64,000 nucleotides of DNA from Diphasiastrum complanatum (taxonomy: Eukaryota > Streptophyta > Lycopodiopsida > Lycopodiales > Lycopodiaceae), in NCBI GenBank assembly GCA_029204225.1, contig CM055094.1, forward strand, positions 71,855,884 to 71,919,883, read 5' to 3'. Shown here one piece after another: positions 36,004 to 48,240 of this stretch (its first letter is position 1; each line of letters opens with the position of its first letter). Position numbers and translations under genes: made by a program. The notes under the pieces were generated by a model. That model had not been told where the DNA came from, did no database searches, and worked only from the letters and a program-made list of their open reading frames with translations.

Positions 36004-37095
36004 CAAAAAAAAAATGGAATGTAGCAAGGAATAGGATATGAGCCATTTGTTGCTCTATCTTTGGCACCAAACATATCAAAATTCTTTTGTGGAGAACTCT
36101 TGTGTGTCATTGCAGTACAAGTGGCAGAGTTCAATCCAATGTGAAGAGTTGAAGATGGGTTTCCGCTTCTTATCTTATTGATCTTCACAAATAACAACAC
36201 TAACAAGTAAAACAAGACATGCCAAGGAAATGTGGAAGCACATAAGAATGAGAATACATTACATTGGAAAGATCATTTGGACCTACATGAACTTCCGTGA
36301 TTTCTATATTAACATTTTGAACCTTTGTAGAAAATTTTCCATTCACAACAACTCCAAAATTGACAACAAATTTTGCAGTTGCATTCTCAACTACCCTATT
36401 AGGGCAAAAAATGCATCAAATGTTCTAGCCTCAATTCACCCAAATGGGTTTGAATCAGACTGATATCAACTTTGCAACGACGTATGAATTTAGGTAACTT
36501 CCCCCCCATTGCCATAGTAGTTGCCGTTAATACAAAAGATTGTAAATAGATAGAATTCTAACCCAAACACAATCGTATTTGCAATTGTCGCTCAACTCAC
36601 CAGAAAAAAATCAACATCACTCGCAAAGTGCATCCTTAACATAGAGTGTTTTCTTTTAATCTATCCTAAGACTCATAGCTAATCAGTAGCTCCCCTCACA
36701 CCACCGGAAAAGAGGACACTTATTCTACCATTTTCATAAGAGATTAATTAATTCCAGTACTAATCGTTTTATTGACATAACCCTTTTGTAATGTAATCTT
36801 AAAGTCATTGAGGATTGTGGCAGTAACTTCCTCTGTACCAGACGTCAAGATAAAATCGTCCTACTCTTTGTATCCGCCGTTTTCTTAAACACTTCAACTA
36901 CTATTAATTTTAAAATTGCAATACTGTAACATAACACTTTGTCAATAACCATAAAATATTACCACCACAAAACTTAAGATTCTTCCTCAACATTGTAACT
37001 TCTAATTACAATAACGTTTAAAATGTAAAAATATAATTCCAATAACATTGCAAAACCATGTTAGCAGTACTGTTAGATTGTCCTTGAGTTTTCGT
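36004..37095. other. Unassigned AT-rich sequence
   Basis: No domain, RNA gene or clear repeat was recognised. Short frames lack motifs. Confidence 0.4.
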
Positions 37096-38639
37096 TTTTC
37101 CCATCATTAATTCCTTTTTTCCTACTTTCACAATTTTTTTTTTAATTCTATAACACAAACATTCCCAATAATTCAAATTCTAATGACTAAATGAAGTGTA
37201 ATTATCAAATTGAAAACTAGGAGTATTCAACCCATAATGTTCTGGTTACCAACCAAAAAGATAATCCATAGATGTAGTATAACAAAGTATCCGAAAATGT
37301 TGTGCACAATATTTGCGATGAAGAGTACCATAATGAATACCAATAATCCATTGACTAAGAGTAACACCGCATTGATTCCAAACAACATGTACTCCCTATT
37401 CCAAACCGCTCTTCTCTTTCCATGTCCATCATATCTTGTTGATGAATCCTTATTAACTCTTAAAGCTTCACAGGTTCACCAAACTCTTTCTCAATTGTCG
37501 CGTCACTAGCCTGGGCTCGATGTTGGCAAGGTCGCCTTGGCACATTATCCTCATCCATTTCTTCCTCACAACAGATCGTATTACATAACTGAATAGTACT
37601 CCCTTCCAGACTTATGAACCCCAAATCGTAATCATGAATTCAAAAAATAAAATTCTCTAAACCTCATAAAAATCCCAATCATAACAATTAGATACGGATC
37701 TTCTCCAAAATGAACAAATCTCGGTCTCAAAAGAATAACCACTAATATACTTCTCTAAAAACTCAATGACGTGTTACTCATACATGAGTTACATCACTAA
37801 CCACAAAAAATCATCGTGCTTGATGCTGTTTAGCTATCCAGTTTCGCCAATAAGAGATTTTTTTTTTCCCATCATTAATTTCTTTTTTTCTACTTTCCCA
37901 ATTTTTTTTTAAAAACAATCATAACACAAACATTCCCAATAATTCAAAATCAAATGACTAAATGAAGTGTAATTATCAAATTTACAACCAAGAGTATTCA
38001 ACCCATAATGTTCTGGTTGTCAACCAAAAAGATAATCCATAAATGTAGTATAACAAAGAATCCGAAAATGTTGTGCACAATATCTGCGATGAAGAGTACC
38101 ATAATGAATACCAATAATCCATTGACTAAGAGTAACACCGCATTGATTCCAAATAGCATGTACTCCCTATTCCAGACCACAAAAATCCAGCAGCTCTTCA
38201 CTTCCCCTGTCCATTATATCTTGTTGATGAATCTCTATTAGCTCTTGAAAATTCATAGGTTTGCCAAACTCTTTCTCAATCATCACATCACTGGTCTGGG
38301 GTCGATGTCGGCAAGGTCGCCTTGACACATTATCCTCATCCATTTCTTCCTCACAACAGATCGTATTACATAACCGAATAGTACTCCCTTCTAGACTTAT
38401 GAACCCCAAATCATAATCATGAATTCAGAGAATAAAATTCTCGAACCTTCATAAAAATCCCAATCATAAAAATCAGATACGGATCTTCCTAAAAATGAAC
38501 AAATCTCGGGCTCAAAAGAATACCCACTAATATACTTCCCTAAAAACTCAATGACGTGCTACTCATATGTGAATTACATCACTAACCACAAAAAATCATC
38601 ATGCTTGATGTTGTTTAGCTATCCAGTTTCGCCAATAAG
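37096..38639. repeat. Two-unit tandem duplication, unit about 770 bp
   Basis: 37096-37854 and 37864-38639 share their whole length, from 'ttttcccatcattaatt' to 'agtttcgccaataag', with scattered substitutions. On the minus strand the unit follows the gypsy integrase fragment directly. Its longest minus frame (80 aa, 38167-38409, with FGKPMNFQELIEIHQQ) has no known motif; it may be the 3' region of that gypsy. Confidence 0.85.
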
Positions 38640-39050
38640 CGTACCCACAATGTCCAACTTCTCCAAAACATGTAATCACTCTCGTAGCATCTCATCCGGC
38701 CGTAAATTATGAGTAGCATGTACCCGCAAAGTTGGCAAAACAAATTCGTAAGGAATCAAAGCATCTACACCATAGGTGTAAAACCTGTGGATATCTTGTA
38801 AGCAGTGCGATTAGCCCATAACGTCGGTTGTAGAAAATCATGCCAAGAGCCCTCTTTCTCTAGCACCTGCTTTGCTAAGATACCCGGTTATGGATTTAGT
38901 TGTGTTATCACGCAAAGCTTTCACCTCCGCCCACTTGGTCACATAATCTATGGATACATAGATGACCAATTTTGGATGGTGGGTTAATCTTCCCAATGAA
39001 ATCCAAACCGCCTTTGGAATGGTTCATTCAGTTGCAAAGGTATCAATGGA
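38640..39050 (-). pseudogene. Gypsy G3 integrase fragment
   Basis: Across frames the minus strand gives GLDFIGKINPPSK, YVTKWAEVKALRDNTT, then LWANRTAYKISTGFTP and LIPYEFVLPTLRV. These are the integrase blocks 'D.iGpinP', 'y.tkw.Ea' and the later 'aLwAyRTt...tg.tPy.LvyG.eavlP.E'. The stretch holding the central Asp and Glu residues is missing or disturbed. It follows the protease piece with no RT in between, so an internal deletion is likely. Confidence 0.75.
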
Positions 39051-39089
39051 AAATCCATTGTAGGTACCAGGGTCCCCTGCCTCTAACAG

Positions 39090-39425
39090 ATTACAATTCA
39101 TGTTGCCTAGTCATGCACAGCTTTTACAGGTCATAACCAGGGTCTTCTCAAAAGAACAAAATACACATCCCCTCATGTAGGCAGCCTCATGACCACAAAA
39201 TTCAATAAGAACTTCAATCCTTTAATGCTTACCAGAACCTTCCGAATTTCCCCCACTGGAGAATCCCATGCATTCGGATGACAAGTTGGCTTTTCTGAAA
39301 TGGTATATTTTTTAGTTTATTGTACGTTTCCTCAGAGATAATATCCACTCCTACTCCACCATCAATATGTACACCTCCGATATTAAGATCCAGAAATGTT
39401 AATTTTCAATGTCGGAACAATATCA
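39090..39425 (-). pseudogene. Gypsy G3 protease fragment
   Basis: The minus strand reads LDLNIGGVHIDGGVGVDIIS then EETYNKLKN, a retropepsin loop in which the usual T/S of DTG/DSG is replaced (DGGVG). Later NFVVMRLPT and VLLRRPWL match the closing motif also seen in G1 (VVMDLP, VLLGRPWL). Frames shift at least once. Confidence 0.7.
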
Positions 39426-39479
39426 TGTTCCGTTGATTGCACAATAGTACTGACCGGAGCTGATGAAGAAACTTCCTGT

Positions 39480-40850
39480 TTTTATTAATAAAAGATGGGA
39501 AAACCCATCAAAGTACAAAGGAATGCATGTTGAAAGCGTAAAGGCCATAAGGCGAATTGAGATACTGTACAACTATAACAAAGTAACAATCTCGTAGAGT
39601 AGAATTTCTTATGCAGGCACCCATATGTTTCCAAAGCAAAAGGAATAAAGTCTTCTCCAGGAGTGCGATGTGAATAATCTCACTCTTTATCTAGAGCTAC
39701 ATGAGAAGCAGCAGCACCCTGAGTAGTTAAAGCATGGTGAAGGAGGCCAGGCCGCAAAGGATCAGCAACAACAACATCCCCAAGCGTGCGAATCCCCTCG
39801 CGAGAAAGAACAAGATCAACTTGATGCCGAGGCGACTGTGAATCAGACACAGGCAAGATGTGGGTCTGCTCCTGGACAACATGAAAGCCGCACTCATGTG
39901 CAATAGATGCCGATACGTCACGAATGGAATCATGAGTCGCAGTGTGCTCTCCCCCAAAAGGGCAACGCATGAGATGAGTGCCAATAGGATCAACAGGGTG
40001 ACCATAGGAACATTTTGTCAAACCTGCCAACACTAGATGAAGGAGACCCAACCTAACCTGAAGAGCGGTGAGAAACAACTCTGAAGAAAGGCACAAGTAT
40101 GGAACAACAGGGCGTGCAACAAGCCAAGCACTAGCACCCGGGCCTGCACAAGACAAAAGGCGAGCCCGAGTCTCATCGGAAGGTGAATCATTGAGAAGCT
40201 AAGTGAAAGCATGTGAGTGGAAGCGCTCCAAAAGATACTTCTGAAAATGAGCATGCTGATGGCTAAGCAAAGTCTCAAAGGGAGGCAAAGAAGCTCACAC
40301 AGGTGGAGGGCCGAGATCCTTGGCCGCCCAAAGATGTTGTTGGAAAGGAAGAATGCCTGTTTCCACATGAGCTACTGAATCAAGAAGAATGGGCTTGTTG
40401 TCCTGCTGAAACTGAGAGATAAATGCAGAGGAAACAAGGGCCCAACTTCCCATAAAAGCAGCTGGAGCAATAAAAGATGTGCAAGAAAGACCAACACCTC
40501 CGGACAAAGTGGGAAGAGAGACTTGTCGCTTAACGAACTGACCATTGGGAATACGAAAGGATTTTGAACCCATCAAACACAAAATATCTGATAAAGTATT
40601 ATCGAAATCCTGTAGCAAAGCCAAAACATCAGGAGAAGGAGGAACACACCGTAGAATATAACTTGGCCGTTGAGCGAAGCATTGAGTGAAAATCCCTAGA
40701 GCAACTTGAGCATTGCCAAGCTTTGGTAGCAAATCAGCATGACGAAGATGCACGCCTAAAGTGTCCCGCAAAGAGGAAGCCACAAAATCCGAAAAACTTA
40801 TAGAGAAGAATTGGGTTCCTAATTCTACTACAATTGGTGTAACACCTCCT
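39480..40850 (-). mobile_element. Non-LTR retrotransposon-like 3' part with endonuclease-like C-terminus
   Basis: One minus frame runs from upstream of 40783 to 39680 with only two stops (TGA at 40297-40295, TAG near 40200). First part: FAQRPSYILRCVPPSP, LPTLSGGVGLSCTSFIAP, AAFMGSWAL, a thumb-like region typical of a LINE-type RT tail. Second part: CSYGHPVDPIGTHLMRCPFG then THDSIRD, a Cys/His finger, followed by E (VQEQTH), VDLVLSREGI and LGDVVVADP. E/D spacing and the finger recall the restriction-endonuclease-like domain of R2-type elements. The RT palm lies upstream and is missing. It interrupts gypsy G3 between gag-like and protease pieces. Confidence 0.7.
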
Positions 40851-40899
40851 GCGTAACTTTAGCCATCTGATTTATGTCAGTGTTGGGATGTTCGGCTTG

Positions 40900-41340
40900 T
40901 ACTTAGCCACAAATCTTCAACTGGTATGTCCTGCCTTATGGCCTTTCCTTTATCCCTATGGCGAGTGACCACTTGGACATATCAATTGCGGTTCTTCAAC
41001 CGTTACCACTTGCACAGGTGCTTGCTGTTTTGGTTCATTCCCTGCTCCAAGATTTTGATGTTGGTTGTGCCTCAAATTATGATCATTGAAACAATTATTT
41101 AGTCGAGGTGGAGGCAATACTCGTTCTAAATTACCGTCCAATTGTTGATGATATGGGACACATTTAAAATACCTGTACCCCATTTGGCTACAAAACAACA
41201 AACATCCTCCGAAACATCTTATCAATATTGTATTGGTATTTGAAATGGCCATTGCTCTGTTTGTTCTCCTTGATGATAAGGTACTGGACGTTTCTACAAC
41301 TGTGGTTGTGATTGTGGTTGTTGTTGTTCATATCTCATCT
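40900..41340 (-). pseudogene. Gln/Pro-rich gag-like fragment of gypsy G3
   Basis: The minus strand gives RPKMRYEQQQPQSQPQ, a tract typical of gypsy gag linkers, then a frame with LERVLPPPRLNNCFN and Gln-rich sequence. There is no zinc knuckle and no capsid motif, so the call rests on composition and on position upstream of the G3 protease across the non-LTR insertion. Confidence 0.4.
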
Positions 41341-44225
<2,885 letters not shown>

Positions 44226-44603
44226 TCAAACATTTGGAGAGCAATGCGCTTGATAGAGTGACCTAGCTGTACAACTCACTATATATAATAAAGCTGACTT
44301 TAAATGCAGACGACAGAGAGCGATATTAATACCAACAAGATCAAAATCTCTGTAATCGAACCATACCAGTGGCTTCTCAGACTCATAGTCTTCTAATGGC
44401 AGGTTAAGTTTCTCGGTGTGACCAAGCATGATTGCCGCTCTGTAATAATTCCTGAGACAAAATAATTGGAACACATTAGTGGACCAATGGAGTTATGAAC
44501 GTTCTTTAGGATGGTGTCATAAATCATAAAGTCATTGAGAACAGTTAACCGCCGCCACCACTTTATACAAACCTGGCTGCTGCTATCTCACAACCATAGG
44601 CAC
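44226..44603 (-). pseudogene. AP2-domain exon fragments (copy 2)
   Basis: It has the same two pieces as copy 1: a 31-nt exon (44603 to 44573) reading AYGCEIAAA between TTTGCAG and GTTTGT, and an exon starting at 44451 with NYYRAAIMLGHTEKLN, LPLEDYE. AAAR is closer to the family consensus (EEAAARAYDRAAI) than the SAR of copy 1, while NYY is further away, so neither copy is simply the parent. Downstream coding differs after about 40 residues. No other AP2 part is present. Confidence 0.65.
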
Positions 44604-46120
44604 CTGCAAAGCAATATGGCACTCATTACCGTCAAGAATAAATCATTTCCGAGCATCCTCGAGGGCTTGTTTTTTAATGAGGTTGTATCAGTCCATAGTC
44701 TAGAAGACATTCGGGAGGCCCATAGGGCCGACACGCATACGAGTTAGCACCTACAACAATCTTAAGCTTTACAGTTCATTGTCACAAAAATCTTACCAAG
44801 GAAGAGCTGTTTTGAGTTAGGGAATGCTCCAAAAGGTGCGTCGCCTTGTTTTATCCTGTTATTGGAAAATGGAAAACCATATAAACTGGCTGCATTTCAA
44901 ACGTATGTAAGTACTTTGTAGAGAAAATAAAACCACTAGATCTTACGAATCCTAAATCAAATTTGCCCAGGTCATAGCTAGAGATCACTTTCGTTCTAAG
45001 GGACTAATCATTTTGCAAAGAATTCATGTAATCCAGCGGAACATATTTTCTTTCCATACCAGACTTCCCATCTTCCCGTTCGTTCTATGTGATAAACACC
45101 TTTAAATTCACTCATCCCTTCCATAGCTGCCGGTGATTTTCACACCCACGTAACCGGCGAAATCGACGTAGAGGATTTCGATCACCTCAGAATGATTTCT
45201 TTGCAGTTGAAACTTATTGAAACTTACGATGAAGCAGCACGATATATAGCTATGTGTGATATCAAGTAAGAAAATCGTAGCTCGCGTGGAAGCAAACGTA
45301 TGAGAGAGAGAGAGAGAGAGAGAGACGAAGAAAAATAGAGAGAAACCGAGCGAGAGAGAGGACCCCCCGCAGACGCATACAAATGCTATTATTTATGGTA
45401 GTAGCAAATGTGCTGCGGCGTTGTTGTTGTTATATGAGAAGAAAAAGAAGAGGAGCTATCAATTGCTGAATGATTTTGTAAGAGAATATTTGTGTGACTT
45501 ATGTGAAGCAAACACGCCGCTCGTTATTCCTATTTAATGATAGTTGTGGGCCCGTGTGACATATGTGAAGCAAACACCGCGTTCGTTATTCGTATTTGAT
45601 GATAGTTGTGGGCCCGTGTAATTACCACGAAAAACCTCATTTGCAAAACACCCTGGTTGAACCACAGTTAGTCAGAGCAATGCCGACAAGTTAATGGCTC
45701 GAGTTATTGGCAATTCAAGGTCTGATTTTGCAGGAGGCCTATTCCACTTATAATACCGTGTAATGGCTCGAAGCCTATTCCAGCGATTCGGGATTTGGGC
45801 AGCTAGTTGAAGGCAGCTGGTGGCAGCTGCAATCGTGGATGCATGCAGACATGCAGACGTCGGAATGGCTGGCTAGCATTAGCGGTATCAGGAGCTATGC
45901 CCTCTTTTAGAATCTACGTCCCGTATCGTGTATATCTGGACTCCAGATTCTGGAGTCTGGAGAATTGCTTTTTCAATAATGGCCGGAGCTGTTCCATAGG
46001 CCAACTATGTGTAATAATCGCAGAAGATCGCGTACATGGCATTACGAGTATAAGTGTGCGCTATCCCGTGTCGCTACGGTGTAGAATTGCAAGTTGGAGC
46101 GGAGGTGCAGGGTGCCTTCC
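44322..46120. repeat. Long duplicated block, copy 2 left part
   Basis: Collinear with 8839-10564. It holds a longer GA run (45301-45326) and a 110-bp stretch near 44890-44975 absent from copy 1. It breaks at 46120, exactly where the hAT-like end begins; copy 1 continues uninterrupted at 10565. Confidence 0.85.
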
Positions 46121-46215
46121 CAGCCTTGTAGTTTGACGGTCAAGGCTGCCTGTCATGCATTTTTGTCATGACGGTTTTGACACGTGGGTGCCCGTCATTT
46201 GACGGTTTAATAAAA
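46121..46215. repeat. Probable hAT terminal region with TGACGG boxes
   Basis: The break point is followed by CAGCCTTGTAG, a hAT-like CAG...TG terminus, and by repeated TGACGG boxes (about 46134, 46170, 46197) in both orientations, like subterminal repeats. It lies on the 3' side of the hAT transposase at 47.0-48.2 kb. Confidence 0.5.
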
Positions 46216-46613
46216 CATTTGACTTTCAAGACCACAACATAGGGTGAAAATTTAGTAAAAGATCGGAGTTTCAAATCTAAACACATATTGTACTGCTTCA
46301 TATACTTAGCATTGGTCACAAGCTATGAAAAAAAAACATTAAGCCTGTGACAAAAAACATTCACTCATAATAGCATTTGCATGTTTCGTAACTACTATTT
46401 TTATTGTGAGATACCCTAAACCCTAACTATTGAGAACATCGTGCATTGATCAAAAAAATTATAATAATATCTTCTCAAAGAAAATGCATAGTGAACATAA
46501 ACTCTCAAATTGATGGCACAGTTTTCCACACAAGTCTAGGTTTTTGAAGGCACATTGAATTTTTATGTCGAATTATGTCGAAACATAAGAATAAAAAAAC
46601 AAGCTTTACTACT

Positions 46614-46836
46614 TGAAGTACCACTTATGCTTCTTGGTTTCCAATGGAAGACTCAAACTTGAGACCAAAGAAACTTTGGATGTCAAGCGTTAACCAATTG
46701 AGCCAACTCCCTTGGGTTGAAGTACCACTTATGCTTCTTGGTTTCCAAGGGGAGGCTCGAACCTGGGACCAAAGAAACTTTGGATGCCAAGCCAACCAAC
46801 TGAGCCAACCCCGTTGGGTGTGAAGTACCACTTATG
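46614..46836 (-). mobile_element. Two tRNA-derived SINEs in one target site
   Basis: SINE copies at 46630-46717 (88 bp) and 46734-46820 (87 bp) are separated and flanked by three identical 16-bp strings, tgaagtaccacttatg (46614-46629, 46718-46733, 46821-46836). On the minus strand the second copy has a pol III A box TGGCTCAGTTGG (46807-46796) and B box GGTTCGAGCCT (46763-46753), spaced as in tRNA. There is no poly-A tail; the 3' end is CCAAGAAG. The whole element is about tRNA length. Confidence 0.85.
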
Positions 46837-46840
46837 AAAA

Positions 46841-46965
46841 GACATAAATATCAAAGAGTTGTCTTAAAATGCTCAATTCACAACACTACACTACACTATC
46901 AAAGACATAAATATCAAAAAGTTGTTTGAAAAAGCTCAATTCACTACACTACACTACTTATACGC
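46841..46965. repeat. Two copies of a 'gacataaatatcaaa' unit
   Basis: 'gacataaatatcaaa.agttgt' and 'gctcaattcac...actacacta' occur twice, about 70 bp apart. Confidence 0.8.
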
Positions 46966-46999
46966 CTGTCTTTGCCTTCTTTCCATATCTCAAACACTC

Positions 47000-48240
47000 G
47001 TTGTCACTCCACATCCATTAGCTTTGGTCCATTTAGGGAAACTCTCATCAATGAATCTAGAGTTTCTATAGCTAGTCAAGTCCTTACATCTTTGATCGCA
47101 TTCTGTTTTGAAAAGCCTCTTTCAAATTGCACTGTGCTAATAGGAATAACAAGTACAACTTGCCAAAGTCTCATGATACTTGGAAAGCTATCTTGCCAAT
47201 CTTTTGTCTTGCTAAATATCCTCCATGACTCTTTCATTGAGAAGCCTTCACAATTGAGATATAAAGTATCAATAAATCCAAATAATTCTCGCTTGCATCC
47301 CTCACTATCAAAAACAGCTGCAGCACTATTCAAGTCAAATCCTGTTTTTGGTTGAAGGTGTTGAAGCAGCTTCTCAAGCCACCTTGTTGCATTTGTTTCT
47401 CTCATGATATCATCTTGTGCATAATGGTGTGGACTAAATAGCTTGGCAACATTAAAAACTGACAAGTCAGGAAATCTTAGATTAAGAGAATCAGCCAATC
47501 CTTGCACGTATTCTTTTGCAAGGTTTATGCATGCACTCAAAGAACCATCTATGCGAGGTCTTGTTCCCTTTGATGGTCCCCCAAGTGCTTCCTTGTCTCT
47601 CACTTCAGGTATGTTGGCAAAAATCAACTCGTGTCGATGAAGATTACTTTCTTTATCATTCATTTGTAGGTAGTCATGCTTAGAAACGTCCAAAAATCTT
47701 GATAAATAAAATGTGCCTTTGGCAAATGTCCCCTCTCTCAAAAAATTTCTACTCAAAGAAGTGATTGTTACATCAATTGATGACCCTATGGTGGTTAAGT
47801 CCATATGCTCCTCTTGAAATTTCTTGTTTTAATATTCAATTCTTTCAAAACATCAACAAGCATGTGCAAACAAAATTGGACAACAAAAATGCAAGCTCTA
47901 TTGTACCAAAGGCCCACTTTTTTATTTTTCCAAATGGAAAGAATTGCAGGCATCTGTTTGACCAAGCGCTCCATGACTTCTCCCCTTGAGAGCCATCTTA
48001 TTCCATGAATTCGAATCACATGATGTGTCTCGAGATCCATAGCCTCAAGTAAGTCTATCAACTCATTATTTCTCAATGTGGATTTGCTTATCCATGAATA
48101 AACTTTGTTGGCAAGCTTTTCTAAGAACATGATCTCAAGAAATGATTTTGAAGCATCACTTGCAGCTAATGCTTCATGATGTGCCACACAATGAACATTG
48201 ATTAGTTGAGGCACTTCATTTTTCAACAATGTAACCAAAT
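47000..48240 (-). pseudogene. hAT-family transposase, C-terminal two thirds
   Basis: Two minus frames: NVHCVAHHEALAASDASKS, SWISKSTLRNNEL, IRWLSRGEVMERLVKQ (48200-47980) and then, after a frameshift near 47800, a long frame to 47076 closing with MRLWQVVLVIPISTVQFERG and FSKQNAIK. CvAHh.aLa, the RWLSrg block and the final dimerisation motif (vlPvSta..ErgFS..n.iK) are the ZNF862/C17orf113-like hAT pattern. The RW and catalytic acidic residues of this group lie in the first frame. The N-terminal zinc finger and first catalytic Asp should lie beyond 48240 but are cut off by the GGCGCC-rich element. Confidence 0.85.

Noticed and set aside
39475-39492. Poly-A tail of the non-LTR element
   Set aside because: The minus strand has only 'attaataaaaa' here; too short to call a tail, and no target-site duplication could be confirmed.
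46640-46830. Functional tRNA genes
   Set aside because: A and B boxes are present but the arms do not pair as a full cloverleaf, and three copies share SINE-type target duplications.
47443-47640. Plus-strand frames across 46972-48008
   Set aside because: Shadows of the hAT transposase on the minus strand.
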